A stretch of DNA of 64,000 nt from Pseudorhodobacter ferrugineus DSM 5888 (GTDB lineage Bacteria; Pseudomonadota; Alphaproteobacteria; Rhodobacterales; Rhodobacteraceae). The DNA lies in NCBI RefSeq assembly GCF_000420745.1, contig NZ_ATVN01000009.1:87452-151451 (forward strand), given 5' to 3'. The translations under genes were made by a program, and so were the position numbers. This document shows, piece after piece, positions 1 to 9,562 of this stretch. Under the pieces are notes generated by a model. It saw only the letters and a list, made by a program, of their open reading frames with translations, did no database searches and had not been told where the DNA came from. Numbering within the stretch: position 1 is the stretch's first letter; each line of letters starts with the position of its first letter.

Positions 1-2155
1 AATTTTGATAGTTCTCCGTCTCCAGCAACTCGGCAATCTTGGCGCGGTGACAGCGCAAGGAATGGTCGTGGGCTGCGCGAATATCCGGATCGGCCATCAA
101 CGCATCATATTCCGCCTGCAAGGCAGGGATCATCCGCTGAATGCTGCGGTCCTGTTCCAGATTATGGTTCATCCGGAACCAATAATTCAGCCCTTGGTCA
201 CGGTCGACATGGTTCACCCGCCCACGGTCGCGTTTCACCAAGAAACTTTCGGCCGACCGCACGGCATAATGGTTCAGGCTGACCCAATCATAGCCATAGG
301 TTTCCAGCGTAGACCGCCAGCCATTGCGAAACATCGTGCGGGGCAGGGGTTTGCCCGACCCGTTCAGCCATTTGACCTGATCCCACAGGTCGGGCACCAA
401 GCCTTTGGGCCGATGCACGCCCAGTTTCTTGTAAATCTCGCTGTTGCGAAACAGGGTCTTGAACCCCCAGGCTTGATGCGGCTTGCGAATGACCTCGGGC
501 GCGCAGGCGGTGAACTGGTCCAGCAAGAACCGATCCTCGAACTCATGCACATCATTGTTCCCGAACAACCGCCATGTCAGCGAAATCATATTCGCCTCGC
601 CCATCGCCTTATACAGCGCATCCAACGTGCCATCGCCGATCTTGATGTTGATAAATTCATCCACATCCATGCAGATGCCCCAACCGCAGTTTTGCATGAT
701 GGGTTCCTGCTCGGCCGCCTGTAACGCCGCATGCTGGGGTTTCAGGTCCCCACCGGGTACAAAGGGGTTAACCCTATGCTGCACAATGCCTTTTTTTTGC
801 AGCATATCCAGCATCGTATCGGTGCCATCGGTGCAATCATTGGTATAGATCAGAAAATCATCCACCCCGATCGCGCGGTGATAGGCCAACCATTCAAGGA
901 TAAACGGCCCCTCGTTTTTCATTGTCGTCACAATCGCCGTGCGCCCTGCTTTGATCGCGGCTTTGGGTGCCGGTTTCATCTTGGACACAGGCGCGCGCAC
1001 GGGCTTATGGGCGAAAATCCCTTCCGCCATCGCCAGCAGCGCATCATCTTCGACCAATGATGTTTTGGGGGCAAGTTCGGACGCATTGCGCCCCGGCACC
1101 TTGATCGCCATCGCACGGTAAAACGGAATGGCGGTTGCAGGGTCGGGGTTGGAATAGGCCACCCGCAGCATCCGCCAGGTGTTTGACAAGCCTGCCTTTT
1201 CGGGGGCCACGCCCCAGCGCATCGTGGGTTTGCCAATATCAAACGGCGCGCAGATATGGTCGCCGAACTGCGCTTCTTGGTTGTTGCGCACACGCCACGG
1301 GTAAATCCGGCGGCCCGCCAGGAAAACCACGCCCTTTTTCGCCTCGACACATTGGTCAAAGGCGTTTGGCCCTGCGGTCCCTTGCGGCCCCGGGGCCAGA
1401 ATATCGGCCACATCCAGCGTCAGCACCGCGCGCGCCGTGGCCAAAAACCGCCATTTGACCACTTCAAACATCAAACCCTCACCCAATGGTGCGCGCCACG
1501 CATCGGGGGCGGGCACCTCCATCCGGTCCTTTCCGGGGGCATCGGGGGCTAGATAGGGGTGGTTTTCAGGGCCAAGACCCGCTTTGCCCAAGGGCACAGG
1601 GCAATCCAGCAAAACAACCTTCAGATCGAACGCTGCGCCATTGTCACTCGCTTTGGCGATTGCCGCCGCCAGTTTGGCTGCCCAGCGGGCAGGGTCGGGG
1701 TTCGGCACGCGGTTCACGATGACCGCACCGGTGGCCCCATGATGGCGGGCGTGATAGTCCAGCCAAGCGGCAATTTGGGCAGGGCTTTCCTCGATCCGGA
1801 ACCCGAACAGGCAATTGCGCCCTGCCAGATGGTCGTGTTCGGCGGCGGTCGCGTCCAGTTCCAGCGGCGCACCATCGCGCAGCGCCAAAACCACGCGGCC
1901 TTGCGTCTCCACAGCAATCATCGCAGACCCCGACACATCGCGCAAATCCAGCGGCAAGGCGCTGCCTGCAACCGGATCGGCGGCGAATTTGGCAATCTTG
2001 GTATCATTGCCGAAAAACACATGCACACGGTTCGGACCAATGCGCACACAATCCAACAGCAGGCCCAAACCGTCTTGGTCCAGCCGCCTTGCGCCAAGGG
2101 TCCGGTGGATCACGTGATCCGCCTCACCTTGGGTTTTCTTGGGATACTTGCCCAT
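1..2155 (-). CDS. Glycosyltransferase family 2 protein (C-terminus cut by window edge)
   Basis: The reading frame opens with ATG at 2155 (MGKYPKKTQGEAD) and stays open to base 1, giving about 718 residues with no stop, so the 3' end lies outside the window. Residues from about 400 read as a GT2-type domain: a strand followed by TTMKNEGPFILEW, a cysteine/aspartate turn (NDCTDGT) and, near residue 490, CMDVDEF, whose acidic DVD resembles the metal/nucleotide-sugar motif. About 400 N-terminal residues are not recognised. Proteins of this shape in Rhodobacterales are usually predicted to build surface polysaccharide; the sugar is unknown. It diverges from the neighbouring glycosyltransferase across 228 bp. 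Confidence 0.85.
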   Translation of the reverse strand, partial: MGKYPKKTQGEADHVIHRTLGARRLDQDGLGLLLDCVRIGPNRVHVFFGNDTKIAKFAADPVAGSALPLDLRDVSGSAMIAVETQGRVVLALRDGAPLELDATAAEHDHLAGRNCLFGFRIEESPAQIAAWLDYHARHHGATGAVIVNRVPNPDPARWAAKLAAAIAKASDNGAAFDLKVVLLDCPVPLGKAGLGPENHPYLAPDAPGKDRMEVPAPDAWRAPLGEGLMFEVVKWRFLATARAVLTLDVADILAPGPQGTAGPNAFDQCVEAKKGVVFLAGRRIYPWRVRNNQEAQFGDHICAPFDIGKPTMRWGVAPEKAGLSNTWRMLRVAYSNPDPATAIPFYRAMAIKVPGRNASELAPKTSLVEDDALLAMAEGIFAHKPVRAPVSKMKPAPKAAIKAGRTAIVTTMKNEGPFILEWLAYHRAIGVDDFLIYTNDCTDGTDTMLDMLQKKGIVQHRVNPFVPGGDLKPQHAALQAAEQEPIMQNCGWGICMDVDEFINIKIGDGTLDALYKAMGEANMISLTWRLFGNNDVHEFEDRFLLDQFTACAPEVIRKPHQAWGFKTLFRNSEIYKKLGVHRPKGLVPDLWDQVKWLNGSGKPLPRTMFRNGWRSTLETYGYDWVSLNHYAVRSAESFLVKRDRGRVNHVDRDQGLNYWFRMNHNLEQDRSIQRMIPALQAEYDALMADPDIRAAHDHSLRCHRAKIAELLETENYQN

Positions 2156-2383
2156 AATTCGCTCCGCTTACCCCTTACGGGCGGTCTTGCGCCGCCCTTA
2201 TCACTTGCGGGCATCATAGCCGCAGCGTTTGGGCCAAGCAAACTGTCCTGCGCATTTTTTCTAAAGCGTGGAAAAATAGCCATGATTTCGCCCGACTGTT
2301 TCTGTACAAACATCAATGATGGGCTAAGCTGGCGGCCAAAAGCGCGATAAAATGACAAGTGATCAAGACGTAGGACAGTAAAA

Positions 2384-4600
2384 ATGGCACGGACACGCGA
2401 AGTTGGTACGTTATGGATCGGCGGCAGCCTTAGCTGGATGGAACAGCTTTGCCTGAAAAGCTTTGTCGACCAGGGCCAAACAATCACCCTGTTTTCCTAT
2501 GAAGATATCCCCAATGTCCCTGATGGCGTGATCCGGCGCGACGGGCGCGACATCCTCGATACCGATGATTTTATCAAGTATGAGAAGAAAGACAGCTTTG
2601 CACTGTTTGCCGATTATTTCCGCATCCACATGATCCAGCAAAACCCAGGCATGATTTGGGTGGATACCGATGTCTATTGCCACCGCCCGATGGATTACGA
2701 CAGCGACTATGTGCTGGGTTTTGAACTGCCAGGCGAAAAACGGGTGAACAATGCTGTGCTGGGCCTGCCCGTGGGCAGCCCGATCCTGACCGATATGCTG
2801 GCCTTTATGCAAGATCGCCACGCGATCCCCCCCTTCCTGAAACAAAGCCAGCAAGATGACTACCGCGCCGCCGCCGCCGCTGGCACGCCTGTCCATGTCA
2901 GCCAACAGCCTTGGGGCGTTTGGGGGCCGCTGATGGTCACCCATTTCGCGCATAAGCATAAGATATTGAACAAGGTCCAACCGCTTGAAGCCTTCTATCC
3001 CATCCCCTTTCCCGACCGTCTGAAGTTCATGCGCCGCACGGCTGTGGTCCAAGGGCTGCTCTCGCCTAAAACCACGGCCCTGCACCTTTGGGCGTCGAAC
3101 AAGCGTGAATTGGGCCTGCGCCACGGCGGCTTGCCCCCCGAAGGCAGCTATATGGCCGACCTTTTGGTTCAACATAACATCGACCCCGCATCCGCCCCGA
3201 TCAAAGGCCGTGGGCGGCATGTGTTTGATGCAGGGCTGGTCGACGCGGTGCCAAAAGGCGCGGTGCAGCGCTTTGCCGATATCGGCGGCACGGGGCAGGC
3301 GGTCGCCTTGGCCGCTTGGGGCAAATGGCTGTGCCCGATCGACCTGATCGATGTCGACCACAAAGGCCGCTGGATGGAAACGCCGTCCGACTGGGTCAGC
3401 GCCTACCGCCAGTTCCTGACCGAACATGGCGTGCCCTTTGACCAAATCAGGGTCGTCGCCAAACCTGATGATCTGTTGCCTGCCCAACTGGTGTCCAACC
3501 TCAACGGCTTTGGCGATGTCAACAAAATCAACCCCTTGGGCGACATGCTTGACCTCTGCCTCGCCCCCGCAGGCTTTCTGCTGACCGATATCCGCAAAGG
3601 CTCGGGCGGTTATCCCTATCTGAAAAAACGCGGCACCACCGCGCAGCTGTCCAGCCGCAATGATGCGGGCACCGACGTGCACCGCGTTTTGCTAACAGCA
3701 AACGGCACCGCCAAGGCCGAGGCAGAGCCGCCCGAGCCCGAAGAAAACTGGGCCGAAATCGCCACGGGTTTGGCGGGCAAAGACGGGTTTTACCGTGATG
3801 GCGGCGACCATGCGATGCTGTTCATCAAACGCTCTGACACGCTGGTCGTCACTTTTGACAACCTTGATATCGCAATGGAAAAACGCGAAGACAAACGCCC
3901 TTGGGGCTTTGCTTTCATCGAAAAACAAGGCTGGTCGATGCTGGGCGTCACCGCCGCAGGCTGGACATGGTTTCGCGACCCTTGGGTCTACAAACAGTTT
4001 GATGAGTTGAAAAAGAAGGGCTTTTTCAAGAAATTCAAACGCGTGGTGTTTTACGGCGCATCGATGGGCGGCTATGGCGCTTGCGCTTTTGCCGCCGCCT
4101 GCCCGGGGGCCGATGTCGTGGCGATTTCCCCGCAATCGACGCTGGACAAAAAACTCGTCCCGTTCGAGACCCGCTATAAAACCGCGTGGGACCGCGATTT
4201 CACCGGCAAATACGGCGATGCGGCCAAAGTTTCGTCCAAGGCGGGCCGCGTGACGCTGATCTATGACCCGTATGAACCCTTGGACAGCGGCCATGTGAAC
4301 CGCTTTACCGCCAAAAACGTGGTCAAACTGCGTGCGCCGCTGATGGGCCACCGCCTTGGGTCCAGCTTGCAGCAAATGGGCATCCTCTCGTCCGTCACCC
4401 TTGGCGCGCTGAACGGCACCCTGTCCGAGGCCGATTTTTACCAAAAACTCCGCGCCCGCAAAACCTTTGCCCGCTATCAAAAAGAGCTGTTCAACCGCGC
4501 GATCGACAAAGGCCACCCCGAACTCGCCCGCCGCATGGGGCGTTGGGTGCTAACGCGCGGCGACAACCGCCATATCCGCAAGGCGATGGAGGAAATGTAA
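2384..4600 (+). CDS. Glycosyltransferase fused to an alpha/beta-hydrolase-like domain
   Basis: A 738-residue protein. The first ~250 residues look like a DXD glycosyltransferase of the GT32/alpha-1,4-glycosyltransferase type: FADYFRIHMI is followed by WVDTDVYC (DTD at residues 94-96), the usual metal-binding signature. The last ~300 residues look like an alpha/beta hydrolase: YGASMGGYG near residue 557 fits a nucleophile elbow, with YDPYEPLD and MGHRLG downstream as possible Asp and His partners. The middle (about 260-440) is not recognised. No signal peptide is visible, so it is probably cytoplasmic. An AGGA lies just upstream of ATG 2384. Surface glycan assembly is inferred from the divergent GT2 neighbour; the hydrolase substrate is unknown. 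Confidence 0.8.
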   Translation: MARTREVGTLWIGGSLSWMEQLCLKSFVDQGQTITLFSYEDIPNVPDGVIRRDGRDILDTDDFIKYEKKDSFALFADYFRIHMIQQNPGMIWVDTDVYCHRPMDYDSDYVLGFELPGEKRVNNAVLGLPVGSPILTDMLAFMQDRHAIPPFLKQSQQDDYRAAAAAGTPVHVSQQPWGVWGPLMVTHFAHKHKILNKVQPLEAFYPIPFPDRLKFMRRTAVVQGLLSPKTTALHLWASNKRELGLRHGGLPPEGSYMADLLVQHNIDPASAPIKGRGRHVFDAGLVDAVPKGAVQRFADIGGTGQAVALAAWGKWLCPIDLIDVDHKGRWMETPSDWVSAYRQFLTEHGVPFDQIRVVAKPDDLLPAQLVSNLNGFGDVNKINPLGDMLDLCLAPAGFLLTDIRKGSGGYPYLKKRGTTAQLSSRNDAGTDVHRVLLTANGTAKAEAEPPEPEENWAEIATGLAGKDGFYRDGGDHAMLFIKRSDTLVVTFDNLDIAMEKREDKRPWGFAFIEKQGWSMLGVTAAGWTWFRDPWVYKQFDELKKKGFFKKFKRVVFYGASMGGYGACAFAAACPGADVVAISPQSTLDKKLVPFETRYKTAWDRDFTGKYGDAAKVSSKAGRVTLIYDPYEPLDSGHVNRFTAKNVVKLRAPLMGHRLGSSLQQMGILSSVTLGALNGTLSEADFYQKLRARKTFARYQKELFNRAIDKGHPELARRMGRWVLTRGDNRHIRKAMEEM

Positions 4601-4649
4601 GGCCCGCAACAGGCCCAAAACAGGCAACCAAAGGCGCAGGAGCATTCAC

Positions 4650-5162
4650 TTGGACGACTTCATATTCGACGCTGGCCTAAACAGGTTTTTCAAATCCGAC
4701 AGCGGTGCAGGCTCTCGGATCACCGAAAAAGACGAGGCAACGAAACGCCAACTGACCGTCGCCAAACACGAACGCGACCTTTTGCTGAAATATCATCCGA
4801 TACTGCCAATCGGGTCTTTGGCCGAGGCCGAAAAGCGGGGCGAACAGACGTCTTTCAGCTTTCGGAAATTTCCTACGGGCTATGCGGTTAGGCTGAACAT
4901 TCACTATCCAGACGCGACAAAAGACGCGTTGCAGCTCCACCTTACCCAAGGAGAGTTCAGCCCGAGGGTCGGTGATATGTGGTTTCTATTTGAGCGGCAG
5001 AACCAGATTTGGATCGGCAGTTTTGAAGATGCCGAATTGAATGCCGCGCGCCGGAATGCGCCATTCGATATGCAAAACGGTTTTGACCATGGGGCAGAGG
5101 AGGCCTATCAAGCCGCCATAAACGGGCATGCGCCAGATTTGCCTGCTGCGAAAACGATTTAG
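4650..5162 (+). CDS. Hypothetical protein, unknown function
   Basis: A 170-residue soluble protein starting with TTG at 4650; the start is chosen because CAGGAG sits about 8 nt upstream. I recognise no family. It is charged, has no signal peptide or membrane segment, and contains aromatic-rich stretches (MWFLFERQNQIWIGSFED) suggesting a beta-rich fold. It is followed within about 50 bp by a truncated C5 DNA methyltransferase, so it may belong to the same decayed or transferred restriction-modification segment. That link is positional only. It is AT-richer than its neighbours. Confidence 0.6.
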   Translation: MDDFIFDAGLNRFFKSDSGAGSRITEKDEATKRQLTVAKHERDLLLKYHPILPIGSLAEAEKRGEQTSFSFRKFPTGYAVRLNIHYPDATKDALQLHLTQGEFSPRVGDMWFLFERQNQIWIGSFEDAELNAARRNAPFDMQNGFDHGAEEAYQAAINGHAPDLPAAKTI

Positions 5163-5214
5163 TATTGTTTGGCCTATGGGGGCTATCAAAGCTGTGGTTG
5201 CAACGCGGCTTTAG

Positions 5215-6093
5215 GGCAGTTTTCTGGACATCCGCGCAATCACGTCGCCTGATCGTCCCGACAGCATAATCGCCAGCCAGATCCCCGATCATGATGTGCT
5301 GGCGGCGGGGTTTCCGTGCCAGCCGTTCAGTTTGGCCGGTGTTTCCGCCCGCAATGCGCTTGGCAGGCAACACGGCCTGTTGGATGAAACCCAAGGTACG
5401 TTGTTTTATGACATTGCCCGCATTGTTAAAATCAAACAGCCCAAGGCCTTGTTGCTGGAAAATGTCAGCAACATTGTCCGCCATGACCGTGGTCGCACGT
5501 TTGACGTGCTGAAACGGGTGATTGGTGATCTGGGCTATGTCTTGTCTTGGCAGATTCTTAACGCTGAAACGCTGGTCCCCCAGCGCCGCAAGCGGTGCTT
5601 TATGGTCGCCTTTCGGGATGCCGATATGGGGGAGCAGATGACGTTTCCCGATTTATCAGGCCCGCCCTTGCCCTTGCCCTTGCGGTTGGCGTTGGAGCCC
5701 GAAGTAGACGCGAAATACACATTGTCCGATCGCAGTTGGGCGGGGCATCAGCGCAGAACGGCTGCAAACCTTGCAAGGGGTGTGGGGTTCACGGCGTTCG
5801 AGGCCGATTTGGACAGGCTGTCAAACACCATCGTTGCGCGCTATTACAAAGACGGTAAGGAATGTTTGGTGCCGCAGCCTGGCAAAAACCCACGGCTGCT
5901 TACGCCAAGGGAATGTGCGCGGCTCCAGGGGTTTCCCGATACATTTATCCCAAACCCCACCCGTTCCGCCGCTTACAAGCAGTTTGGCAATGCCGTGCCC
6001 GTGCCAGTTGTGCGGGTGGTTGCACAGGCAATGCTGTCCAAACTCGACGCGATTGATGCGCGCCATCTAGGGGTGCGTGCGGTGGGCCAGTAA
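5215..6093 (+). pseudogene. C5 cytosine DNA methyltransferase, 5'-truncated
   Basis: From the GTG at 5296 the frame encodes 265 residues beginning almost at motif IV (AAGFPCQPFS, catalytic Cys), then ENVSN (VI), PQRRKR (VIII), a short target-recognition region, LTPRECARLQGFPD and QFGNAVPVPV (IX/X). In-frame upstream codons to a TAG at 5212 (GSFLDIRAIT, IPDHDVL) still match the family segment before motif IV. The SAM-binding motif I (FxGxGG) and the first ~80 residues are absent in all frames. Family members usually have 320-420 residues, so this copy is very probably inactive, although the residual ORF could still be expressed. Confidence 0.8.
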
Positions 6094-6099
6094 GCAAGC

Positions 6100-6130
6100 G
6101 TAGGGTGTGCATTTTGCTCACCAGTCCTAC
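6100..6130. repeat. Degenerate palindromic repeat (CCTACG-tail family)
   Basis: GTAGGGTG and a later CACC..CCTAC form an imperfect inverted repeat just after the methyltransferase remnant. The GTAGG/CCTAC ends match the tail of the palindromes at 26285-26349 and 27702-27724, and this copy looks like a diverged member in the opposite orientation. Confidence 0.45.
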
Positions 6131-6157
6131 ACCTGCCGCAAAGTGATATTGCAGGTC

Positions 6158-6238
6158 GCGTCCGCGTTAAAATTCAGTTAACAAAAATCGGATTATAAAG
6201 CCTTTTCAGTGTGTTAAAAAAATGTCCGCGCGCGAACA
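6158..6238 (-). repeat. Two-part intergenic element, copy 1 (GC palindrome plus CtrA-like site)
   Basis: Read on the minus strand, the palindrome TGTTCGCGCGCGGACA (6238-6223) is followed after exactly 41 nt by TTAA-N7-TTAA (6181-6167) and then GCGGACGC. The copy at 26180-26260 has the same order and the same 41-nt gap, with partly conserved bases between. TTAA-N7-TTAA is the core of the CtrA binding consensus in alphaproteobacteria; binding here is inference. The T-run after the palindrome may also help terminate gcdH. Confidence 0.65.
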
Positions 6239-6266
6239 TCCCGCCAGATTTGCATCCGGCGGGATG
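6216..6266 (-). terminator. Terminator hairpins after gcdH
   Basis: On the minus strand just past the gcdH stop there is a perfect 9-bp stem (6266-6258 with 6245-6237, GC-rich, 12-nt loop). It is followed by the TGTTCGCGCGCGGACA palindrome and seven T residues, a good intrinsic-terminator shape. Confidence 0.6.
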
Positions 6267-6273
6267 CCTGATT

Positions 6274-7491
6274 TTAGAAAAACGCCTGCAACCCCGTGAC
6301 CGCGCGGCCCAAAATCAAGGCATGCACATCATGGGTGCCTTCATAGGTATTCACGGTTTCCAAATTCACCATATGGCGCATAATCTGGTAATCCTCTTGG
6401 ATCCCGTTTCCGCCGTGCATATCGCGTGAATGGCGGGCAATTTCCAGCGCCTTGCCGCAATTGTTCCGCTTGATAATAGAGATCATTTCCGGTGCCGCAT
6501 TCGCCTCATCCAGCAGCCTTCCAACCCGCAGGCTGGCCTGCAAACCAAGGCTGATATCGGTCATCATATTGGCCAGTTTCAGCTGATAAAGCTGGGTCTG
6601 GGCCAGCGGTTTATTGAACTGCTTGCGATCCAGCCCATATTGCCGCGCCGCATGCATACAAAATTCCGCCGCGCCCAAAACGCCCCAAGAAATGCCATAA
6701 CGGGCGCGGTTCAGGCAGCCAAACGGCCCCTTCAACCCCTCCACATGCGGCAGCAAGGCATCCTCGCCCACTTCCACGTCTTTCATCACAATTTCACCTG
6801 TAATCGAGGCCCGCAGCGACAGCTTACCCGCGATTTTCGGCGCCGACAGCCCCTTCATGCCTTTTTCCAGAACAAAGCCGCGGATTTTGCCGCCATGCGC
6901 GTCCGATTTGGCCCAGATCACGAAAACATCCGCGATGGGAGAGTTCGAAATCCACATCTTGGCGCCGTTCAAAACATAGCCATTCGCGGTTTTCTTCGCG
7001 ACGGTTTTCATCCCCGCAGGGTCGGACCCCGCATCCGGTTCGGTCAGGCCAAAGCAGCCAATAAACTCGCCCGATGCCAGCTTGGGCAGGAATTTCTTGC
7101 GCTGCGCCTCGGACCCGTAGGCATAGATCGGATACATCACCAAACTGGATTGCACCGACATCATCGACCGATAGCCCGAATCCACCCGCTCCACTTCGCG
7201 CGCGACCAACCCATAGGCCACATAAGACGCACCAATCCCGCCGTATTCCTCGGGGACCGTCACGCCCAACAAGCCCATTTCACCCATTTCGCGGAAAATA
7301 CCCGGATCGGTGCTTTCCTCGCGGTACGCCGCCGTGACCCTTGGTTGCAGCTTTTCCTGCGCATAGGCCCGCGCCCCGTCCCTCAGCATCCGCTCTTCTT
7401 CGGTCAGCTGATCATCCAGCCGGAAGGGGTCTTCCCAATCGAAACGGCCCAGATCGGGGGCATCTTTGGCTTTCAAATGTGGCTTATCCAT
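6274..7491 (-). CDS. gcdH: Glutaryl-CoA dehydrogenase
   Basis: A 405-residue acyl-CoA dehydrogenase with FAD that oxidises and decarboxylates glutaryl-CoA to crotonyl-CoA in lysine, hydroxylysine and tryptophan breakdown. The N-terminus [18 protein letters not shown] is characteristic of the glutaryl-CoA branch. The FAD/substrate region [14 protein letters not shown], the central [13 protein letters not shown] and the C-terminal catalytic Glu in [16 protein letters not shown] (about residue 384) are all present. Length is as expected. It diverges from a LysR regulator, a common arrangement for gcdH, and is followed by a strong hairpin. Confidence 0.95.
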   Translation of the reverse strand: MDKPHLKAKDAPDLGRFDWEDPFRLDDQLTEEERMLRDGARAYAQEKLQPRVTAAYREESTDPGIFREMGEMGLLGVTVPEEYGGIGASYVAYGLVAREVERVDSGYRSMMSVQSSLVMYPIYAYGSEAQRKKFLPKLASGEFIGCFGLTEPDAGSDPAGMKTVAKKTANGYVLNGAKMWISNSPIADVFVIWAKSDAHGGKIRGFVLEKGMKGLSAPKIAGKLSLRASITGEIVMKDVEVGEDALLPHVEGLKGPFGCLNRARYGISWGVLGAAEFCMHAARQYGLDRKQFNKPLAQTQLYQLKLANMMTDISLGLQASLRVGRLLDEANAAPEMISIIKRNNCGKALEIARHSRDMHGGNGIQEDYQIMRHMVNLETVNTYEGTHDVHALILGRAVTGLQAFF

Positions 7492-7571
7492 AGCGCAGCT
7501 CCAGTTCTATTGTTTGGGTCGTGAATAGCCGCAAAACCCTTGGCGTTCAAATGAAATAGCTTTGCAAGTTG

Positions 7572-8540
7572 ATGAGCTTTGCGCATAAACTACTCCTCAT
7601 GCGTCACGCCTACACACCCACCTTGCCCGAACTTCAGGCCTTTGTTCAAGCCGCCCGCACTGGCACCGCCACGCGTGCCGCAGCGGCGCTTGGCCTGACA
7701 CAAAGCGCCATCAGTCGCGCGCTGACCACGCTAGAGGCGAGGTTGGGTGTGGCCTTGTTTCACCGCATACGCCAACGTCTCGTGCTATCGGATGCAGGCC
7801 GCGCGCTGTTGCCCGAGGCCGAACGGATGCTGGACGATCTGGACCGTGCGGCGCTAACCGTGATGTCCTTTGGCGGGCACCGCGCCGTACTGCGTCTTGC
7901 GGTTTTGCCCACATTTGCGGCCATGTGGCTTATCCCGCGACTGTCAAACTTTGCCGTAATTGCGCCCGAGGTGACGTTTGATATGACGGCCACACTGACC
8001 CCGCTGGATTTCGAACGCGACCCAAGGGATGTGGCGATCATTCGCGCCCAAGGCCCCTTGCGCGGGGCGATTATGGATGTCGTATCCGAAGAGCGTTTGG
8101 TTGTTGTCGCCGCCCCGAATCTGTTGCCCAAGGCAGGAATGCTGGATGATGCCGATTTGGCAAAATTGCCTTTGTTGCAACAGGCGACGCGTCCCAACCT
8201 GTGGCTTGATTGGTTCTTGAATGCAGGGCTTGACCCGATCACCATTCTGCGTGGCGCTCGATTTGAACAATTTGGCATGGTTCTGGCTGCGGCACGGGCC
8301 GGCCTTGGGTTGGCCTTGGTGCCCGAGACTTTTGTGACCCCCGATCTGGCCACTGGGGCGCTGCGCCTTGCATCTGCGCGGTCCATGACCTCGGATACGC
8401 CTTATGCGCTGACCTACCCGCAGCGCAGTCTTGATATTGTGGCCTTTCGGCAGTTCAGGAACTGGATATTGACCGACATGGTCCAGCAAAATGCACCGCA
8501 ACCGCAATCGGGCAGGCTTTCGCTTGACCGCGCGCCTTAG
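7572..8540 (+). CDS. LysR-family transcriptional regulator
   Basis: N-terminal winged helix-turn-helix (LPELQAFVQAARTGTATRAAAALGLTQSAISRALTTLEARLG) followed by a periplasmic-binding-protein-like effector domain. TTG 7569, ATG 7572 and ATG 7599 are all possible starts; the conserved helix-turn-helix begins soon after 7599, so the shorter form is plausible. It is divergent from gcdH with about 80 bp between, so regulation of gcdH by a glutarate-pathway intermediate is a reasonable inference (GcdR-like role). Its 3' end is close to the MoxR gene but the start chosen there does not overlap. Confidence 0.88.
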   Translation: MSFAHKLLLMRHAYTPTLPELQAFVQAARTGTATRAAAALGLTQSAISRALTTLEARLGVALFHRIRQRLVLSDAGRALLPEAERMLDDLDRAALTVMSFGGHRAVLRLAVLPTFAAMWLIPRLSNFAVIAPEVTFDMTATLTPLDFERDPRDVAIIRAQGPLRGAIMDVVSEERLVVVAAPNLLPKAGMLDDADLAKLPLLQQATRPNLWLDWFLNAGLDPITILRGARFEQFGMVLAAARAGLGLALVPETFVTPDLATGALRLASARSMTSDTPYALTYPQRSLDIVAFRQFRNWILTDMVQQNAPQPQSGRLSLDRAP

Positions 8541-8574
8541 GGTTGGTTTGGTGACTGGAACGCAGGGGGCAGAT

Positions 8575-9486
8575 GTGACGGCAATTCCAGTAAGCATAGA
8601 CGCAACCGAGGCGATGCTGGCCGAACAGGGCTATGTCAGCGCCCGCGCGCTGTCCACGGTGGTGTTCTTGGCGCTGAAGCTAGGGCGGCCTTTGCTTCTG
8701 GAAGGAGAGGCAGGCGTTGGCAAAACCGAGCTTGCCAAGGTGATTGCTACGGCCTTGGGCCGCCGCCTGATCCGGTTGCAGTGCTATGAAGGGTTGGATG
8801 CGGCCCAAGCCGTGGCCGATTGGAACTTTGCCGCCCAGATGATCGCGATCCGCACGGCCGAGGCGGGGGGCAATGCCGATCGTGATGCATTGCGGGCCGA
8901 GCTGTTTACCGAGGACTATCTTATTGAGCGCCCGCTTTTGGCGGCAATGCGCCCGCAGGCTGGTGGCGCGCCCGTTCTGCTGATTGACGAATTGGACCGA
9001 ACCGATGCCCCGTTTGAGGCGTACTTGCTAGAGGCGCTGTCGGATTTCCAAGTAACGATCCCCGAACTTGGCACGATCAAAGCGCCCGAGCCGCCTATTG
9101 TGATTGTCACGTCAAACCGCACGCGCGAGGTGCATGATGCGCTGAAACGCCGTTGCTTGTATCATTGGGTCGATTACCCAGACGCGGCCCGCGAACTTGC
9201 CATTCTTGCCGCCCGGGCACCCGAAGCAAATGAGGCCCTAAGCCGCGAGATTGTCGCCTTTGTCCAGCGCTTGCGCGGTGAAGATTTGTTCAAAAAACCA
9301 GGTGTGGCCGAAACGATTGATTGGGCTAAGTGTTTGCTTGCACTGGATACAATCACCCTGACACCCGAGGTTATTTCGGACACGCTGGGTGCCATTTTGA
9401 AATACCAAGATGACATTCAAAAAATCCAAGGGTCCGAGGCAAAAAAGCTGCTGGACGAGATTCGCAAAGAACCTTTGTTAAAATGA
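8575..9486 (+). CDS. coxD: MoxR-type AAA ATPase, CoxD-like Mo-hydroxylase maturation factor
   Basis: A 303-residue AAA+ ATPase. Walker A is GEAGVGKT (residues 44-51), Walker B is VLLIDELDR, and IVIVTSNRTREVHDALKRR is the sensor 1/arginine-finger region. GTG 8575 is preferred because AGGGGGC lies about 6 nt upstream; longer in-frame starts run into the LysR gene. CoxD and the VWA protein CoxE work as a chaperone pair in assembling the molybdenum/copper site of CO dehydrogenase and related hydroxylases. The order ATPase, VWA protein, XdhC-like protein, molybdopterin-binding protein supports that role. No structural hydroxylase subunit is in the window, so the target is unknown. Confidence 0.88.
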   Translation: MTAIPVSIDATEAMLAEQGYVSARALSTVVFLALKLGRPLLLEGEAGVGKTELAKVIATALGRRLIRLQCYEGLDAAQAVADWNFAAQMIAIRTAEAGGNADRDALRAELFTEDYLIERPLLAAMRPQAGGAPVLLIDELDRTDAPFEAYLLEALSDFQVTIPELGTIKAPEPPIVIVTSNRTREVHDALKRRCLYHWVDYPDAARELAILAARAPEANEALSREIVAFVQRLRGEDLFKKPGVAETIDWAKCLLALDTITLTPEVISDTLGAILKYQDDIQKIQGSEAKKLLDEIRKEPLLK

Positions 9487-9490
9487 CCCC

Positions 9491-9543
9491 CTTTCTTTTC
9501 GATCCAAATATCCCGGGGGGTGCGGGAGGCTGGCCACCCGCCT
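9491..9543. repeat. Palindromic repeat copy A (GGGATATTT family) inside the cox-like operon
   Basis: Core CGATCCAAATATCCCGGGGG (9500-9519) followed by an imperfect GC hairpin (GCGGGAGG / CCACCCGC). It matches, in reverse orientation, the cores at 39046-39076 and 53004-53042. It separates the ATPase and VWA genes, whereas the other copies sit between transcription units. Confidence 0.6.
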
Positions 9544-9562
9544 TTGGCGCCCGTTCCGTTTG

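Noticed and set aside
2411..3682. Long open frame antisense to the fused glycosyltransferase
   Set aside because: It mirrors the codon pattern of the plus-strand gene, has His/Gln/Arg-rich low-quality sequence and no family motif.
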